Assembly: GCA_945861125.1 (NCBI GenBank)
Contig: CAMASZ010000003.1
Coordinates: 1 to 23,314, forward strand
Length of the DNA: 23,314 nt
Origin: Rickettsia typhi
Lineage (GTDB): Bacteria; Pseudomonadota; Alphaproteobacteria; Rickettsiales; UBA1997
Direction of reading: 5' to 3'
This document shows positions 16,450 through 23,314 of the stretch, one piece after another (positions within the stretch are counted from its first letter, which is position 1; each line of letters opens with the position of its first letter). The notes below the pieces were generated by a model. That model saw only the letters and a list, made by a program, of their open reading frames with translations, did not search any database and was not told where the DNA came from. The position numbers and the translations under genes were made by a program.

Positions 16450-17124
16450 TTAGTTTATTTTAGCAATAATTGTTTCTCCACCAATCATGGTTTGCCCTAT
16501 TAAAGACTTAATTTCAATTGATTCTGGCAAGTAAACATCTGCACGACTACCAAACCGAATAATTCCGTAACGTTGCCCCGTAGCAACTTCTTGTTGATCT
16601 TTTAACTCTGATACAATTCTTCTAGCCACCAACCCAGCAACTTGAACAAATATTATTTCGTGATTACTATTTGTTTTAACAACAACAGAATTTCTTTCAT
16701 TTTCAGTGCTTGCATCTTCAGAATTAGCGCTTAAGAATTTTCCGGGTTGATAATTCACTTTAATAACTTTACCAGCAACAGGAACACGATTTACGTGAAC
16801 ATTAAAAACATTTAAAAAAATACTGATCTTATTAAATTTTTTCTTACCATACCCCAATTCTTCTGGAGCTTCGACACCATATTCAACCCTAGTTACCACT
16901 CCATCAGCAGGACTAACTAGTATATTTTCTTCAACCGGAACTATTCTATTGGGATCTCGAAAAAAGAAAATACACCACAAAGTAGCAACAAATCCTATTA
17001 AACCCAAGAAATTACTTATCAAAGCTAGTATAATTGCTACTAAAGCAAAAATTAAAATAAATTTATAACCCTCTTTGTGAACCGGAAAGCTTGCCATTTT
17101 AACAGCATCGATAATGTCATTCAT
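16450..17124 (-). CDS. psd: Phosphatidylserine decarboxylase proenzyme (short form)
   Basis: Membrane enzyme that makes phosphatidylethanolamine. 224 residues, the short PSD-A form. It has a hydrophobic membrane segment at about 22-55 ([19 protein letters not shown]), FRDPNR, SPADGVV, the [14 protein letters not shown] active-site region with the conserved His, and the self-cleavage motif [11 protein letters not shown], with processing expected between Gly192 and Ser193 to create the pyruvoyl group. In related genomes pssA often follows psd; here pccB does, 10 bases downstream. Upstream, 89 bases separate it from tig. Confidence 0.97.
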   Translation of the reverse strand: MNDIIDAVKMASFPVHKEGYKFILIFALVAIILALISNFLGLIGFVATLWCIFFFRDPNRIVPVEENILVSPADGVVTRVEYGVEAPEELGYGKKKFNKISIFLNVFNVHVNRVPVAGKVIKVNYQPGKFLSANSEDASTENERNSVVVKTNSNHEIIFVQVAGLVARRIVSELKDQQEVATGQRYGIIRFGSRADVYLPESIEIKSLIGQTMIGGETIIAKIN

Positions 17125-17151
17125 ATTAAATAAATTATAATTGATAGCAAT

Positions 17152-17174
17152 TCTAGCTAAAAATAATAGCTAGA
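17152..17174. repeat. Inverted repeat between tig and psd
   Basis: TCTAGCTA and TAGCTAGA form a perfect 8-bp stem around a 7-base loop in the 89-base tig-psd gap. On the transcribed (minus) strand no T-run follows, so it is not a standard terminator. It could be a weak attenuator or processing site for a tig-psd-pccB transcript. Confidence 0.3.
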
Positions 17175-17213
17175 GATAAAAATTTAAAACAGGCTAATTT
17201 GAAGTAAATTTAA

Positions 17214-18539
17214 TCACTCGTCGCGGGACTTTTCCCATAATTTTAAAAACTCTTTGGTAGAGTATTGCTTCTTTTCAATTGACTCTGTGCTGATTATAAA
17301 ATCAATAATTTTTTGTTCAACTATGAAATTTTTTAATCGATCAATTTCATCTGGATTATTTTTATAATAATCAAGAAGGGTTTTTTGATCACCGTCAAAT
17401 CCAGAAAGCATCTTAATAAATTGATTATTAAAATCTTCATTGGTTGCTTCAATTTTATTTTTTTTAGCTAAATCTGATAAAATTATTCCAAATCTTATCA
17501 GTTTTTCAATTTCTTTACGCTCTTTTTCTATAACCTTCCCTCTTTCTTTTTCATTTTTAAATTTTTCTTGTTGCTCTATTTTCTTTTTAAAATCTTCTAA
17601 TTGATTTTCTATCATACCATCGGGTATCTCAAAATCATACTTCTTATTAAGAAATTCAAAGATATCTTTTTTAAATAAAGATTTTGACATTTTATCGTAA
17701 TTCTCTTTGAGACCTTTAGAAATCTCAACATTAAATTTTTCTTTATTTTCAATATTGAAATTTTTCTTAATAAAATCATCGCTTAATTCTGGTAAATCAG
17801 CACATAGAATATGATTTACTTTTACATAAAACTCAGCATCTTTAGATGATAAATCTTCTTTATGATAATTTTTTGGAAATGTTACTTTAACCTTAACTTC
17901 ATCACCTTCTTTTTTTCCAACTAATTGCTCCTCAAAATCATCAATAAAACTTTTGCTACCAAGCTCTAGCTGATAGTTTTTGGCAGCACCTCCTTCAAAT
18001 TCTTTTTTATCAATTTTACCAACATAGTCTATATTTACAGCATCACCAATCTTTGCCTTATAGCTATTTTCTTGCTTATTCCAAGTACAGAATCTTTTGG
18101 CTACTTCATTGATTGATTTAGAAATATCTTCTTCACTAATTTTAACTTCTTTTTTTACTACTTTAATTTTATTTAATTCAATTTCTGGCACTTCTGGAAA
18201 TATTTCAAATGATATTGTTATTTCGGCATCTTGACCGATTTCAAATTTTTTGATATCAACTTTAGGAGATATTGCTAATTTCAATTTATTGTCATTTATG
18301 ATCTTTTTTAAAGTTTCAGAAATTATTTTATCCAATTCATCCGCAGTAATTGAAGCTCCATATTTTTCTTTGATTAGTTTTTCTGGAACATGACCTTTAC
18401 GAAATCCATTTAGAGAGAAATTTTTTTGAGCTTTTTTGATATAATCGTTGACTTTTTTATCAACTACAATGAAGGGGACTATGATTTGATATTCTTTTTT
18501 TAATTTTTTGTCATAGACGTTTTTAGTTGCGATCTCCAT
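17214..18539 (-). CDS. tig: Trigger factor (ribosome-bound chaperone)
   Basis: Folding chaperone at the ribosome exit tunnel. 441 residues from the ATG at 18539 (MEIATKNVYDKKLKKEY). I reject the upstream in-frame start, which would add 37 residues translated from the tRNA-Leu gene. The N-terminal ribosome-binding domain carries the signature GFRKGHVP (45-52). The FKBP-type peptidyl-prolyl isomerase domain runs at about 158-245 (GDAVNIDYVGKIDKKEFEGG, then DFEEQLVGKKEGDEVKV). The C-terminal helical chaperone domain is Lys- and Glu-rich and includes DFKKKIEQQEKFKNEKERG. Only 32 bases separate it from the tRNA-Leu 3' end, leaving little room for a promoter, so tRNA and tig are probably transcribed together. 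Confidence 0.96.
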   Translation of the reverse strand: MEIATKNVYDKKLKKEYQIIVPFIVVDKKVNDYIKKAQKNFSLNGFRKGHVPEKLIKEKYGASITADELDKIISETLKKIINDNKLKLAISPKVDIKKFEIGQDAEITISFEIFPEVPEIELNKIKVVKKEVKISEEDISKSINEVAKRFCTWNKQENSYKAKIGDAVNIDYVGKIDKKEFEGGAAKNYQLELGSKSFIDDFEEQLVGKKEGDEVKVKVTFPKNYHKEDLSSKDAEFYVKVNHILCADLPELSDDFIKKNFNIENKEKFNVEISKGLKENYDKMSKSLFKKDIFEFLNKKYDFEIPDGMIENQLEDFKKKIEQQEKFKNEKERGKVIEKERKEIEKLIRFGIILSDLAKKNKIEATNEDFNNQFIKMLSGFDGDQKTLLDYYKNNPDEIDRLKNFIVEQKIIDFIISTESIEKKQYSTKEFLKLWEKSRDE

Positions 18540-18571
18540 AATCAGAAGTTTTAAAGTTGATTTTTTTAAGA

Positions 18572-18656
18572 TGGTGCGGACGGAGGGACTTGAACCCACA
18601 TGCCTTGCGGCGCTAGATCCTAAGTCTAGTGCGTCTGCCAATTTCGCCACGTCCGC
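18572..18656 (-). tRNA. tRNA-Leu(UAG)
   Basis: Read on the minus strand: a 7-bp acceptor stem GCGGACG/CGTCCGC, the class II D-arm TGGCGAAATTGGCAGACG, and an anticodon stem CTAGA/TCTAG with loop CTTAGGA, giving anticodon TAG (Leu, CUN codons). A long variable arm (about CGCCGCAAGGCAT), the T-loop TTCAAGT, and an encoded 3' CCA (18572-18574) complete it. The length with CCA is 85 bases. The T-stem has one U-U mismatch. All identity features of a bacterial tRNA-Leu are present. Confidence 0.97.
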
Positions 18657-18682
18657 TTGTAAATATTTTGAAGTTTAATTAT

Positions 18683-18705
18683 AAAGATTTTTATTAAAAG
18701 TCTTT
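18683..18705 (-). terminator. Weak hairpin between rpmA and tRNA-Leu
   Basis: On the minus strand AAAGACTTTT and AAAAATCTTT can pair over 10 positions with one mismatch and a 3-base loop, 57 bases after the rpmA stop. No GC-rich stem and no clean T-run. It could end the rplU-rpmA transcript before the tRNA. The rest of this 105-base gap shows nothing recognisable. Confidence 0.25.
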
Positions 18706-18761
18706 TAGTTAAAACTACTAATAAATTTTAGAAATGATAAAAATTAAAACTAGAACAAAAT

Positions 18762-19025
18762 TTATTCAGCGAGGGGAATGACATTGATAAAAATACGATT
18801 TTTATATGCCGATTTAACAAATTTAACAGTACCAGAAATTTTTGCAAAAATTGTATGATCTTTACCAATTCCAACATTTTCGCCAACATGCCACTTAGTT
18901 CCTCTTTGACGAGCAATTATGTTGCCAGCCTTAACAATTTCACTACCATATTTTTTAATACCAAGCCTTCTACCAGCCGAATCTCGACCGTTTCTTGAAC
19001 TGCCACCAGCTTTTTTTGTTGCCAT
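18762..19025 (-). CDS. rpmA: 50S ribosomal protein L27
   Basis: Ribosomal large-subunit protein near the peptidyl-transferase centre. 87 residues, full family length, beginning [20 protein letters not shown], the near-invariant N-terminus, followed by [22 protein letters not shown] and the beta-domain ([20 protein letters not shown]). No Firmicutes-type cleaved leader. It lies 33 bases after rplU, the usual pairing. obgE, which often follows in other bacteria, is absent here; the next gene is tRNA-Leu. Confidence 0.98.
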   Translation of the reverse strand: MATKKAGGSSRNGRDSAGRRLGIKKYGSEIVKAGNIIARQRGTKWHVGENVGIGKDHTIFAKISGTVKFVKSAYKNRIFINVIPLAE

Positions 19026-19058
19026 ATTAGCTCCTAAAAAATTAATTAAAGTTATTAT

Positions 19059-19373
19059 TTATGATTTGATTGATAGAACTTTTAAAATCGTTTGTTTTTG
19101 ACGATGTCCGTTTTTTCTACGCGAGTTTTGTCTTCTTCTTTTTTTAAAAATAATTATTTTATCATCTTTAAAGGTTTTGATTATTTCAGCCTCAACCTCA
19201 GCACCACTAATAAAAGGACTGCCAAATGATACTTCTCCACTCTCTTTCTTTAGAAAAAGAATTTTATCAAGATTTACTTTGGAGCCGACATCACCAGCTA
19301 TTTTTTCAACAATAATTTTTTGATTTGGCTCAACACGATATTGCTTTCCGCCAGTTTCTACAATTGCAAACAT
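19059..19373 (-). CDS. rplU: 50S ribosomal protein L21
   Basis: Large-subunit ribosomal protein binding 23S rRNA. 104 residues, standard length, with the family opening MFAIVETGGKQYRVEPNQKI and the basic C-terminal signature KKRRRQNSRRKNGHRQKQT. First gene of rplU-rpmA. Its promoter must lie in the gap to ccoG at 19374-19670. Confidence 0.98.
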   Translation of the reverse strand: MFAIVETGGKQYRVEPNQKIIVEKIAGDVGSKVNLDKILFLKKESGEVSFGSPFISGAEVEAEIIKTFKDDKIIIFKKRRRQNSRRKNGHRQKQTILKVLSIKS

Positions 19374-19560
19374 AAGTTATTAAAATATAATTCTTTCAAA
19401 AAGATAGTTCTAGAATTTGATCTCTATTTTTATTTTTTAAATTAATCGACAAAAAGGAAATTAATATTTTTGTAAAAGCTCAGAAATTTATTTGCAGTCT
19501 TCTTGATTTTGCTGACTTAAATGGTTTTCTGCGACTTCTCGCCAAAATCAACTTTAAATT

Positions 19561-19576
19561 TATTTAGATCTAAATA
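19561..19576. promoter_or_regulatory. 16-base perfect palindrome in the rplU/ccoG intergenic region
   Basis: TATTTAGATCTAAATA is a perfect dyad 94 bases before the chosen ccoG ATG, in a 297-base gap between divergent genes. Its size and symmetry fit a dimeric regulator's operator. It is AT-rich, and I cannot name a regulator. The rest of the gap must hold promoters for both genes, but I see no convincing pair of hexamers. Confidence 0.3.
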
Positions 19577-19670
19577 TAGATTTAAGATGAGATTAATTTA
19601 TAGTTAAAATAAAAGACACTAGATATTACATTCAAAGGTTATTTTGTCAATCTTAATTTTAAAAAGAAGC

Positions 19671-21071
19671 ATGATTAACGAATATTTTACAGCAAAAAAA
19701 AGACTATATATTCAAAGCGTTAAGGGTCGATTTCGTAGCTTAAAAACCAAATTAAATTATGTTTTTTTAAGTATATATAGTTTTGCTCCTTTCATAAGAT
19801 ATAATAGAGGAGAGGGCGTTTCTGATCAGGCAATATTAATAGACATAACTAATAGTAAAGTTTTTTTCTTTTTTATTGAAATATGGCCACAAGAAGCATA
19901 TTACCTAGCAGGTATATTGATTATCTCTGCAGTGATGTTATTTTTTATAACATCACTTTTTGGAAGAGTTTGGTGTGGATATGCTTGTTTTCAAACAGTA
20001 TGGACAGATATCTTTGTGGCAATTGAAAAATTGTTTCAAGGAGATCGTAATGACAGAATATTGCTCGATAGGAAAAATAATTTTCAAAAATACCTACGCA
20101 AAACTTTAACCCATTTATGCTGGATAGCATTATCCTTATTGACTGGCTTTTTATTCACCTGTTATTTTAATAACTCTTTGGAACTTGTTAATAAATTACT
20201 TAACGGCAATCTCTCTTTAAAAGTTACGGGTTGGATATTTGGTATTGCTGGTATGACTTACATAATGGCAGGTTTTGCCAGAGAGCATGTATGCACTTAT
20301 ATGTGTCCTTATGCCAGATTTCAATCGGTAATGTTTGATAATAACACTTTGATAATATCATATGATAAAAATCGTGGTGAACCCAGAGGAAAATGGAAAC
20401 AGGGCGATAGCTTTGAAAATCGTGGTCATTGCATCGACTGTAAACAATGCTTAGTAGTTTGCCCAACTGGAATAGATATTCGCAACGGTTTGCAGATGGA
20501 GTGTATTGCTTGCGGTCTCTGTATTGATGCTTGCGATAATATTATGAGTAAAGTGGGCTTACCTAAGGGTTTAATTAGATATGATACCCTTTCTAATTTA
20601 TTAGAACCTTCGCAAAAAAAAGAATTTAAAATTTTAAAACCAAGAACTTTTTACTATGTTACTATTTTATTAATAGTAAGCAGTATAATGCTTTCTAGCT
20701 TAGTTTTAAAAGCTAAGATTGAAATTTCAATAAATCCCGATCGAAATCCTTTATATGTAAAATTAAGTGATGGTTCAATTCGTAATGGCTATGAAATTAA
20801 AATAACCAATAAAACTTACTCAAAACAAAGTTTTAGGTTGTTAGTAAAAAATCAAAATCAACTAATTTCAACCTCTACTAATCTTGATCTAAATAATCTT
20901 GAGGTTGATGCACAATCGGAAGCATTCTTTAAGATTTTCTTAACTATTTCAAAAAATTATTTGGGTGAAAATAATATACAAAATATACAAGAAATGGTGG
21001 TTGAATTTGAAATAATTGATAATGACAAGAATGAAATTTACAGCGCTGGCAGTAAGTTTATCTTTAATTAA
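19671..21071 (+). CDS. ccoG: Cytochrome c oxidase accessory protein CcoG (polyferredoxin)
   Basis: Membrane iron-sulfur protein needed for assembly or copper handling of cbb3-type cytochrome oxidase. From the ATG at 19671 it has 466 residues. I prefer this start to the TTG at 19644 because AAAAAGAAG lies just upstream and the family KKRLYIQSVKGRFR opening begins soon after. Membrane helices lie at about 65-100 and 140-165, with others at about 185-205 and 325-345. The CcoG segment GRVWCGYAC is followed by FQTVWTD (Phe where homologues usually have Pro), then REHVCTYMCPYARFQSVM. Two 4Fe-4S clusters are bound by Cys254/257/260/264 (CIDCKQCLVVCP) and Cys278/281/284/288 (CIACGLCIDAC). A C-terminal Ig-like periplasmic domain (about 355-466) ends the protein. 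The oxidase genes ccoNOP are not in the window. Confidence 0.95.
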   Translation: MINEYFTAKKRLYIQSVKGRFRSLKTKLNYVFLSIYSFAPFIRYNRGEGVSDQAILIDITNSKVFFFFIEIWPQEAYYLAGILIISAVMLFFITSLFGRVWCGYACFQTVWTDIFVAIEKLFQGDRNDRILLDRKNNFQKYLRKTLTHLCWIALSLLTGFLFTCYFNNSLELVNKLLNGNLSLKVTGWIFGIAGMTYIMAGFAREHVCTYMCPYARFQSVMFDNNTLIISYDKNRGEPRGKWKQGDSFENRGHCIDCKQCLVVCPTGIDIRNGLQMECIACGLCIDACDNIMSKVGLPKGLIRYDTLSNLLEPSQKKEFKILKPRTFYYVTILLIVSSIMLSSLVLKAKIEISINPDRNPLYVKLSDGSIRNGYEIKITNKTYSKQSFRLLVKNQNQLISTSTNLDLNNLEVDAQSEAFFKIFLTISKNYLGENNIQNIQEMVVEFEIIDNDKNEIYSAGSKFIFN

Positions 21072-21123
21072 ATCAAGAAACCAAGAAATGCAGGGGGAAT
21101 AAAATTATTTAAACTATATGATT

Positions 21124-21270
21124 ATACCAAATCCCATCTTTAAATCAAATTATAACAAAATATTTTTGCCAGTCGTGCCCTAGGGCACGACTGGCAAAAA
21201 TCGTGTCTTTGCTTTAGCACGACTAATAAAATATTTTGTTATAATTTGATTTAAAGATGGGATTTGGTAT
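21124..21270. repeat. Palindromic (MITE-like) element, copy 3, with 43-bp perfect inverted ends
   Basis: Bases 21124-21166 and 21228-21270 are perfect reverse complements over 43 bases, starting ATACCAAATCCCATCTTTAA. The first and last TA dinucleotides (21125-21126, 21268-21269) could be a TA target duplication around CCAAATCC...GGATTTGG. Between the arms is a 38-base perfect palindrome, then TCGTGTCTTTGCTTTAGC and GCACGACT, which match the right core of copy 2. It fills most of the 201-base gap between the convergent ccoG and holC genes and would fold into a long hairpin in transcripts from either side. No reading frame. Confidence 0.92.
21163..21200. repeat. 38-base perfect palindrome in the centre of copy 3
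   Basis: The 19-base half starting TTTTTGCCAGTCGTGCCCT is followed directly by its exact reverse complement, with no spacer, centred between 21181 and 21182 on CCCTAGGG. Its central 20 bases are GTCGTGCCCTAGGGCACGAC. On the + strand the right half ends in AAAAA and on the - strand in AAAAA as well, so it is not itself a U-tailed terminator. Confidence 0.95.
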
Positions 21271-21272
21271 TA

Positions 21273-21686
21273 CTAACTAATTTTAATCCACTTGCCGTTT
21301 TCTTTTTTATAAAAATTGGTTGGGATGATTTCATTTGTTAAGTTCTTTTTTGAAAAAAAATAGAAAGATCTATTAAAATTTTCTAAAAATTTTTTTGATG
21401 GCTCACTAAGAAAAACTAAATAATCGGCACCATTTGAATTGTGCTCTTGATCAGTTAATAATATAGGTTGACGAGTTATATCAAAATTTTTGTCAAAGAT
21501 TGTTATATGCGGAATAAACTTGTTTTTTCCATAGCTCCATAGTGATTTATCAATTTCTTCTATTTCGTTTTTATTTGCTGAAAATATTAAAACTTTTTTC
21601 TTTTCATCTAAAATTTTCAATAATAGCGGAACAATTGATTTTACTATCTGATCTTCGACTTCATAAAAATTAATTTCTGATTTCAT
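21273..21686 (-). CDS. holC: DNA polymerase III subunit chi
   Basis: Clamp-loader accessory subunit that links DNA polymerase III to single-strand-binding protein. 137 residues. It shows the chi-family pattern: an N-terminal INFYEV strand, an acidic and hydrophobic helix at about 10-30, VLIFSANKNEIEEIDKSLWS, the FIPH motif (about 57-60), and QPILLTDQEHNSNGADYLVF. The ATG overlaps the rppH stop (ATGA), so translation is coupled. The repeat element ends 2 bases beyond its stop codon. Confidence 0.9.
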   Translation of the reverse strand: MKSEINFYEVEDQIVKSIVPLLLKILDEKKKVLIFSANKNEIEEIDKSLWSYGKNKFIPHITIFDKNFDITRQPILLTDQEHNSNGADYLVFLSEPSKKFLENFNRSFYFFSKKNLTNEIIPTNFYKKENGKWIKIS

Positions 21687-22186
21687 AAATAATTTTCAAA
21701 TTCTTTAACAATTTTTTGATATAGAGATTTCTTAAAATTAACAATTAATTTTATTAGATCTTCTTTTGAAACCCATTTCCAATGAGCAAATTCTGCATTA
21801 TTAGTCTTAATATTAATCAAACTATCGTCGCCAATAAATTCAACTATGTACCATCTTTGTTTTTGACCAAGATATTTTCCACCCCAAAATTTTTTTTGTA
21901 AATTATAGGGTAAATTGTAGTAAAGATAATTTTTAGTTTTGGCAATCACTTTAATTGCAGAACTGTTAACTCCGGTTTCTTCATTAAGCTCGCGAATCAT
22001 TGCCAAATCTTCATCTTCACCATTGTCAATACCGCCTTGAGGCATTTGCCAAGCATCGGATTTATTATCTATTCTTTTGCCAACAAAAATTTTTTTTTGA
22101 TGATTTATCATCATAATGCCAACTCCATTTCTATAAAGATGATCTGGCATAATCCAATCATTTTGATTTGAGGCTGTATTTGACAT
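21683..22186 (-). CDS. rppH: RNA pyrophosphohydrolase (Nudix)
   Basis: Removes pyrophosphate from the 5' end of mRNA, starting RNA decay; also named NudH or, in pathogens, InvA. 167 residues, family length. It opens with the RppH-specific YRNGVGIMMIN. The complete Nudix box runs from PQGGIDNGEDEDLAMIRELN to EETGV, with the metal-binding REL-x-EE. Then YNLPYNLQKK and KYLGQKQRWYIVEF, both RppH hallmarks that distinguish it from other Nudix enzymes. First gene of rppH-holC; divergent from thrC across 55 bases. Confidence 0.96.
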   Translation of the reverse strand: MSNTASNQNDWIMPDHLYRNGVGIMMINHQKKIFVGKRIDNKSDAWQMPQGGIDNGEDEDLAMIRELNEETGVNSSAIKVIAKTKNYLYYNLPYNLQKKFWGGKYLGQKQRWYIVEFIGDDSLINIKTNNAEFAHWKWVSKEDLIKLIVNFKKSLYQKIVKEFENYL

Positions 22187-22241
22187 AAATATAAAAATAG
22201 ATAAATTTAATAAATATTAATTTATTAATTATATATTTAAA

Positions 22242-23314
22242 ATGAAATTTGTTTCTACTAGACAATCTGCTCCAGCACTTTCTTTTGAAGAGGTTATATT
22301 TCAGGGTCTTGCTAATGATGGCGGACTTTACGTTCCAGATTTTTTACCAAAATTTGACGATAAAAAAATATCAGAACTCAAAAAAATGAACTACCAAGAA
22401 CTTTTTTTTGAAATCACTCGATACTTTGTACAAGAATCAATTAGCGATGAAGATTATAAAAATATAATTGAAAAATCTTACAATAACTTCTCACATAAAG
22501 CTATAGCACCATTAAAACAATTAGATAGCAATCATTTTTTGCTTGAATTATTTCACGGACCAACTCTAGCTTTTAAAGATTTTGCACTGCAATTTTTAGG
22601 AAATTTGTTAGATCATTTCTTAAAAATTAAAAATCAAAAAATTGTTATAATTGGCGCAACTTCAGGAGACACCGGATCAGCTGCAATTCATGGTTGTATG
22701 AATTGCAATAATGCTCAAATCTTTATAATGCATCCCCATAACAAAGTTTCAGAAGTGCAAAGAAAACAAATGACCACAATTCTTAATGATAATATTTTTA
22801 ATATTGCTGTTGAAGGTAATTTTGATGACTGCCAAGCCATAGTAAAAAAAATGTTTATTAATCAAAATTTCTTGAGTGGTAAAAAAATGGTAGCAGTTAA
22901 TTCAATTAACTTTGCGAGAATAATGGCACAAATAGTATACTATTTTTACAGCGCTTTAAAACTTGGCTGCAGTGAAAAAAACCCCGTTTCTTTTTCAGTT
23001 CCAACTGGAAATTTTGGCGATATTTATGCTGGATATCTAGCTAAAAGAATGGGCTTAAATATAAATAAATTAATTATCGCTACCAATTCAAATGATATTT
23101 TATTTCGTTTCTTAGAAAATAATGAATATAATAAAAAAGAGATGATCGAAACAATATCACCAAGCATGAATATTCAGGTGGCAAGCAATTTTGAAAGATT
23201 ACTTTACGATGGTTACAAATTAATCAAAGAAGAAAATCTAATTGCTAATTTGATGCATAATTTTGAGAGAACCAATAAACTAAAAGTTGCAAATCAAGTT
23301 CATCTCGCAATTAA
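22242..23314 (+). CDS. thrC: Threonine synthase (5' part, cut by window end)
   Basis: PLP enzyme converting O-phosphohomoserine to threonine, the last step of threonine synthesis. About 357 codons are present and the frame is open to the edge; bacterial ThrC of this type is about 430-470 residues, so about a quarter is missing. Seen: MKFVSTRQSAPALSFEEVI, GLANDGGLYVP, the PLP Lys in TLAFKDFALQF, the phosphate-binding GATSGDTGSAA, and SVPTGNFGDIYAGYLAKRMG. The start is the first ATG, divergent from rppH. The presence of thrC suggests some threonine capacity, but thrA/thrB are not in view. Confidence 0.96.
   Translation, partial: MKFVSTRQSAPALSFEEVIFQGLANDGGLYVPDFLPKFDDKKISELKKMNYQELFFEITRYFVQESISDEDYKNIIEKSYNNFSHKAIAPLKQLDSNHFLLELFHGPTLAFKDFALQFLGNLLDHFLKIKNQKIVIIGATSGDTGSAAIHGCMNCNNAQIFIMHPHNKVSEVQRKQMTTILNDNIFNIAVEGNFDDCQAIVKKMFINQNFLSGKKMVAVNSINFARIMAQIVYYFYSALKLGCSEKNPVSFSVPTGNFGDIYAGYLAKRMGLNINKLIIATNSNDILFRFLENNEYNKKEMIETISPSMNIQVASNFERLLYDGYKLIKEENLIANLMHNFERTNKLKVANQVHLAI

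Noticed and set aside
18540..18650. In-frame N-terminal extension of trigger factor (37 residues starting MAKLADALDLG)
   Set aside because: It is the translation of the tRNA-Leu gene; the true family N-terminus starts at the ATG at 18539.
18728..18916. 62-residue minus-strand reading frame overlapping rpmA
   Set aside because: It is an out-of-frame shadow of the clear L27 gene.
19644..19670. TTG start for ccoG adding nine residues
   Set aside because: The ATG at 19671 has a better ribosome-binding site, and the added residues do not match family sequence.

Overview
The window is AT-rich (roughly 30% GC by eye), gene-dense DNA that reads as an alphaproteobacterial chromosome, most likely a Rickettsiales-type or related host-associated lineage. 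That placement is inferred. It rests on the base composition, a Rickettsia-like set of short housekeeping genes (short-form Psd, PccB, LipB, RuvAB without RuvC, RppH-HolC) and a tRNA-Leu placed directly before the trigger factor gene. A ccoG gene points to cbb3-type cytochrome oxidase and so to aerobic respiration. A threonine synthase gene suggests more amino-acid metabolism than in the most reduced Rickettsia.

Layout. Bases 1-5482 (+): a TolC-family outer-membrane channel, an RND efflux permease overlapping it by one base, and a prepilin-like protein fused to a lectin-like domain. Bases 5505-7226 (-): aminopeptidase P. Bases 7274-8695 (+): RadA. Bases 8767-10332 (+): an unrecognised 521-residue protein with a Thr-rich repeat, an S/T/N-rich stalk and one C-terminal membrane segment. 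Bases 10395-13778 (-): ruvA-ruvB-coaBC, then a small periplasmic cupredoxin-like gene. Bases 14193-14876 (+): lipB. Bases 14904-19373 (-): rplU-rpmA, tRNA-Leu(UAG), tig, psd, pccB. Bases 19671-21071 (+): ccoG. Bases 21273-22186 (-): rppH-holC, overlapping by ATGA. From 22242 (+): thrC, cut by the window edge.

Most genes are housekeeping: drug or toxin export, peptide turnover, recombination and Holliday-junction repair (RadA, RuvAB), coenzyme A, lipoate and phosphatidylethanolamine synthesis, propionyl-CoA metabolism, translation and protein folding, RNA 5'-end processing and respiratory-complex assembly.

The most unusual material is non-coding. A family of palindromic elements lies at 10761-10920, 13863-14131 and 21124-21270. 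They share ends of the form TA-CCAAATCC...GGATTTGG-TA and a hairpin core built on GTCGTGCC. They look like miniature inverted-repeat elements with no coding capacity. The copy at 21124-21270 has 43-bp perfect inverted ends enclosing a 38-bp perfect palindrome. The next most interesting items are the orphan protein at 8767-10332 and the prepilin-lectin fusion at 4604-5482. I found no CRISPR array, rRNA, phage genes, transposase gene or recognisable defence system.
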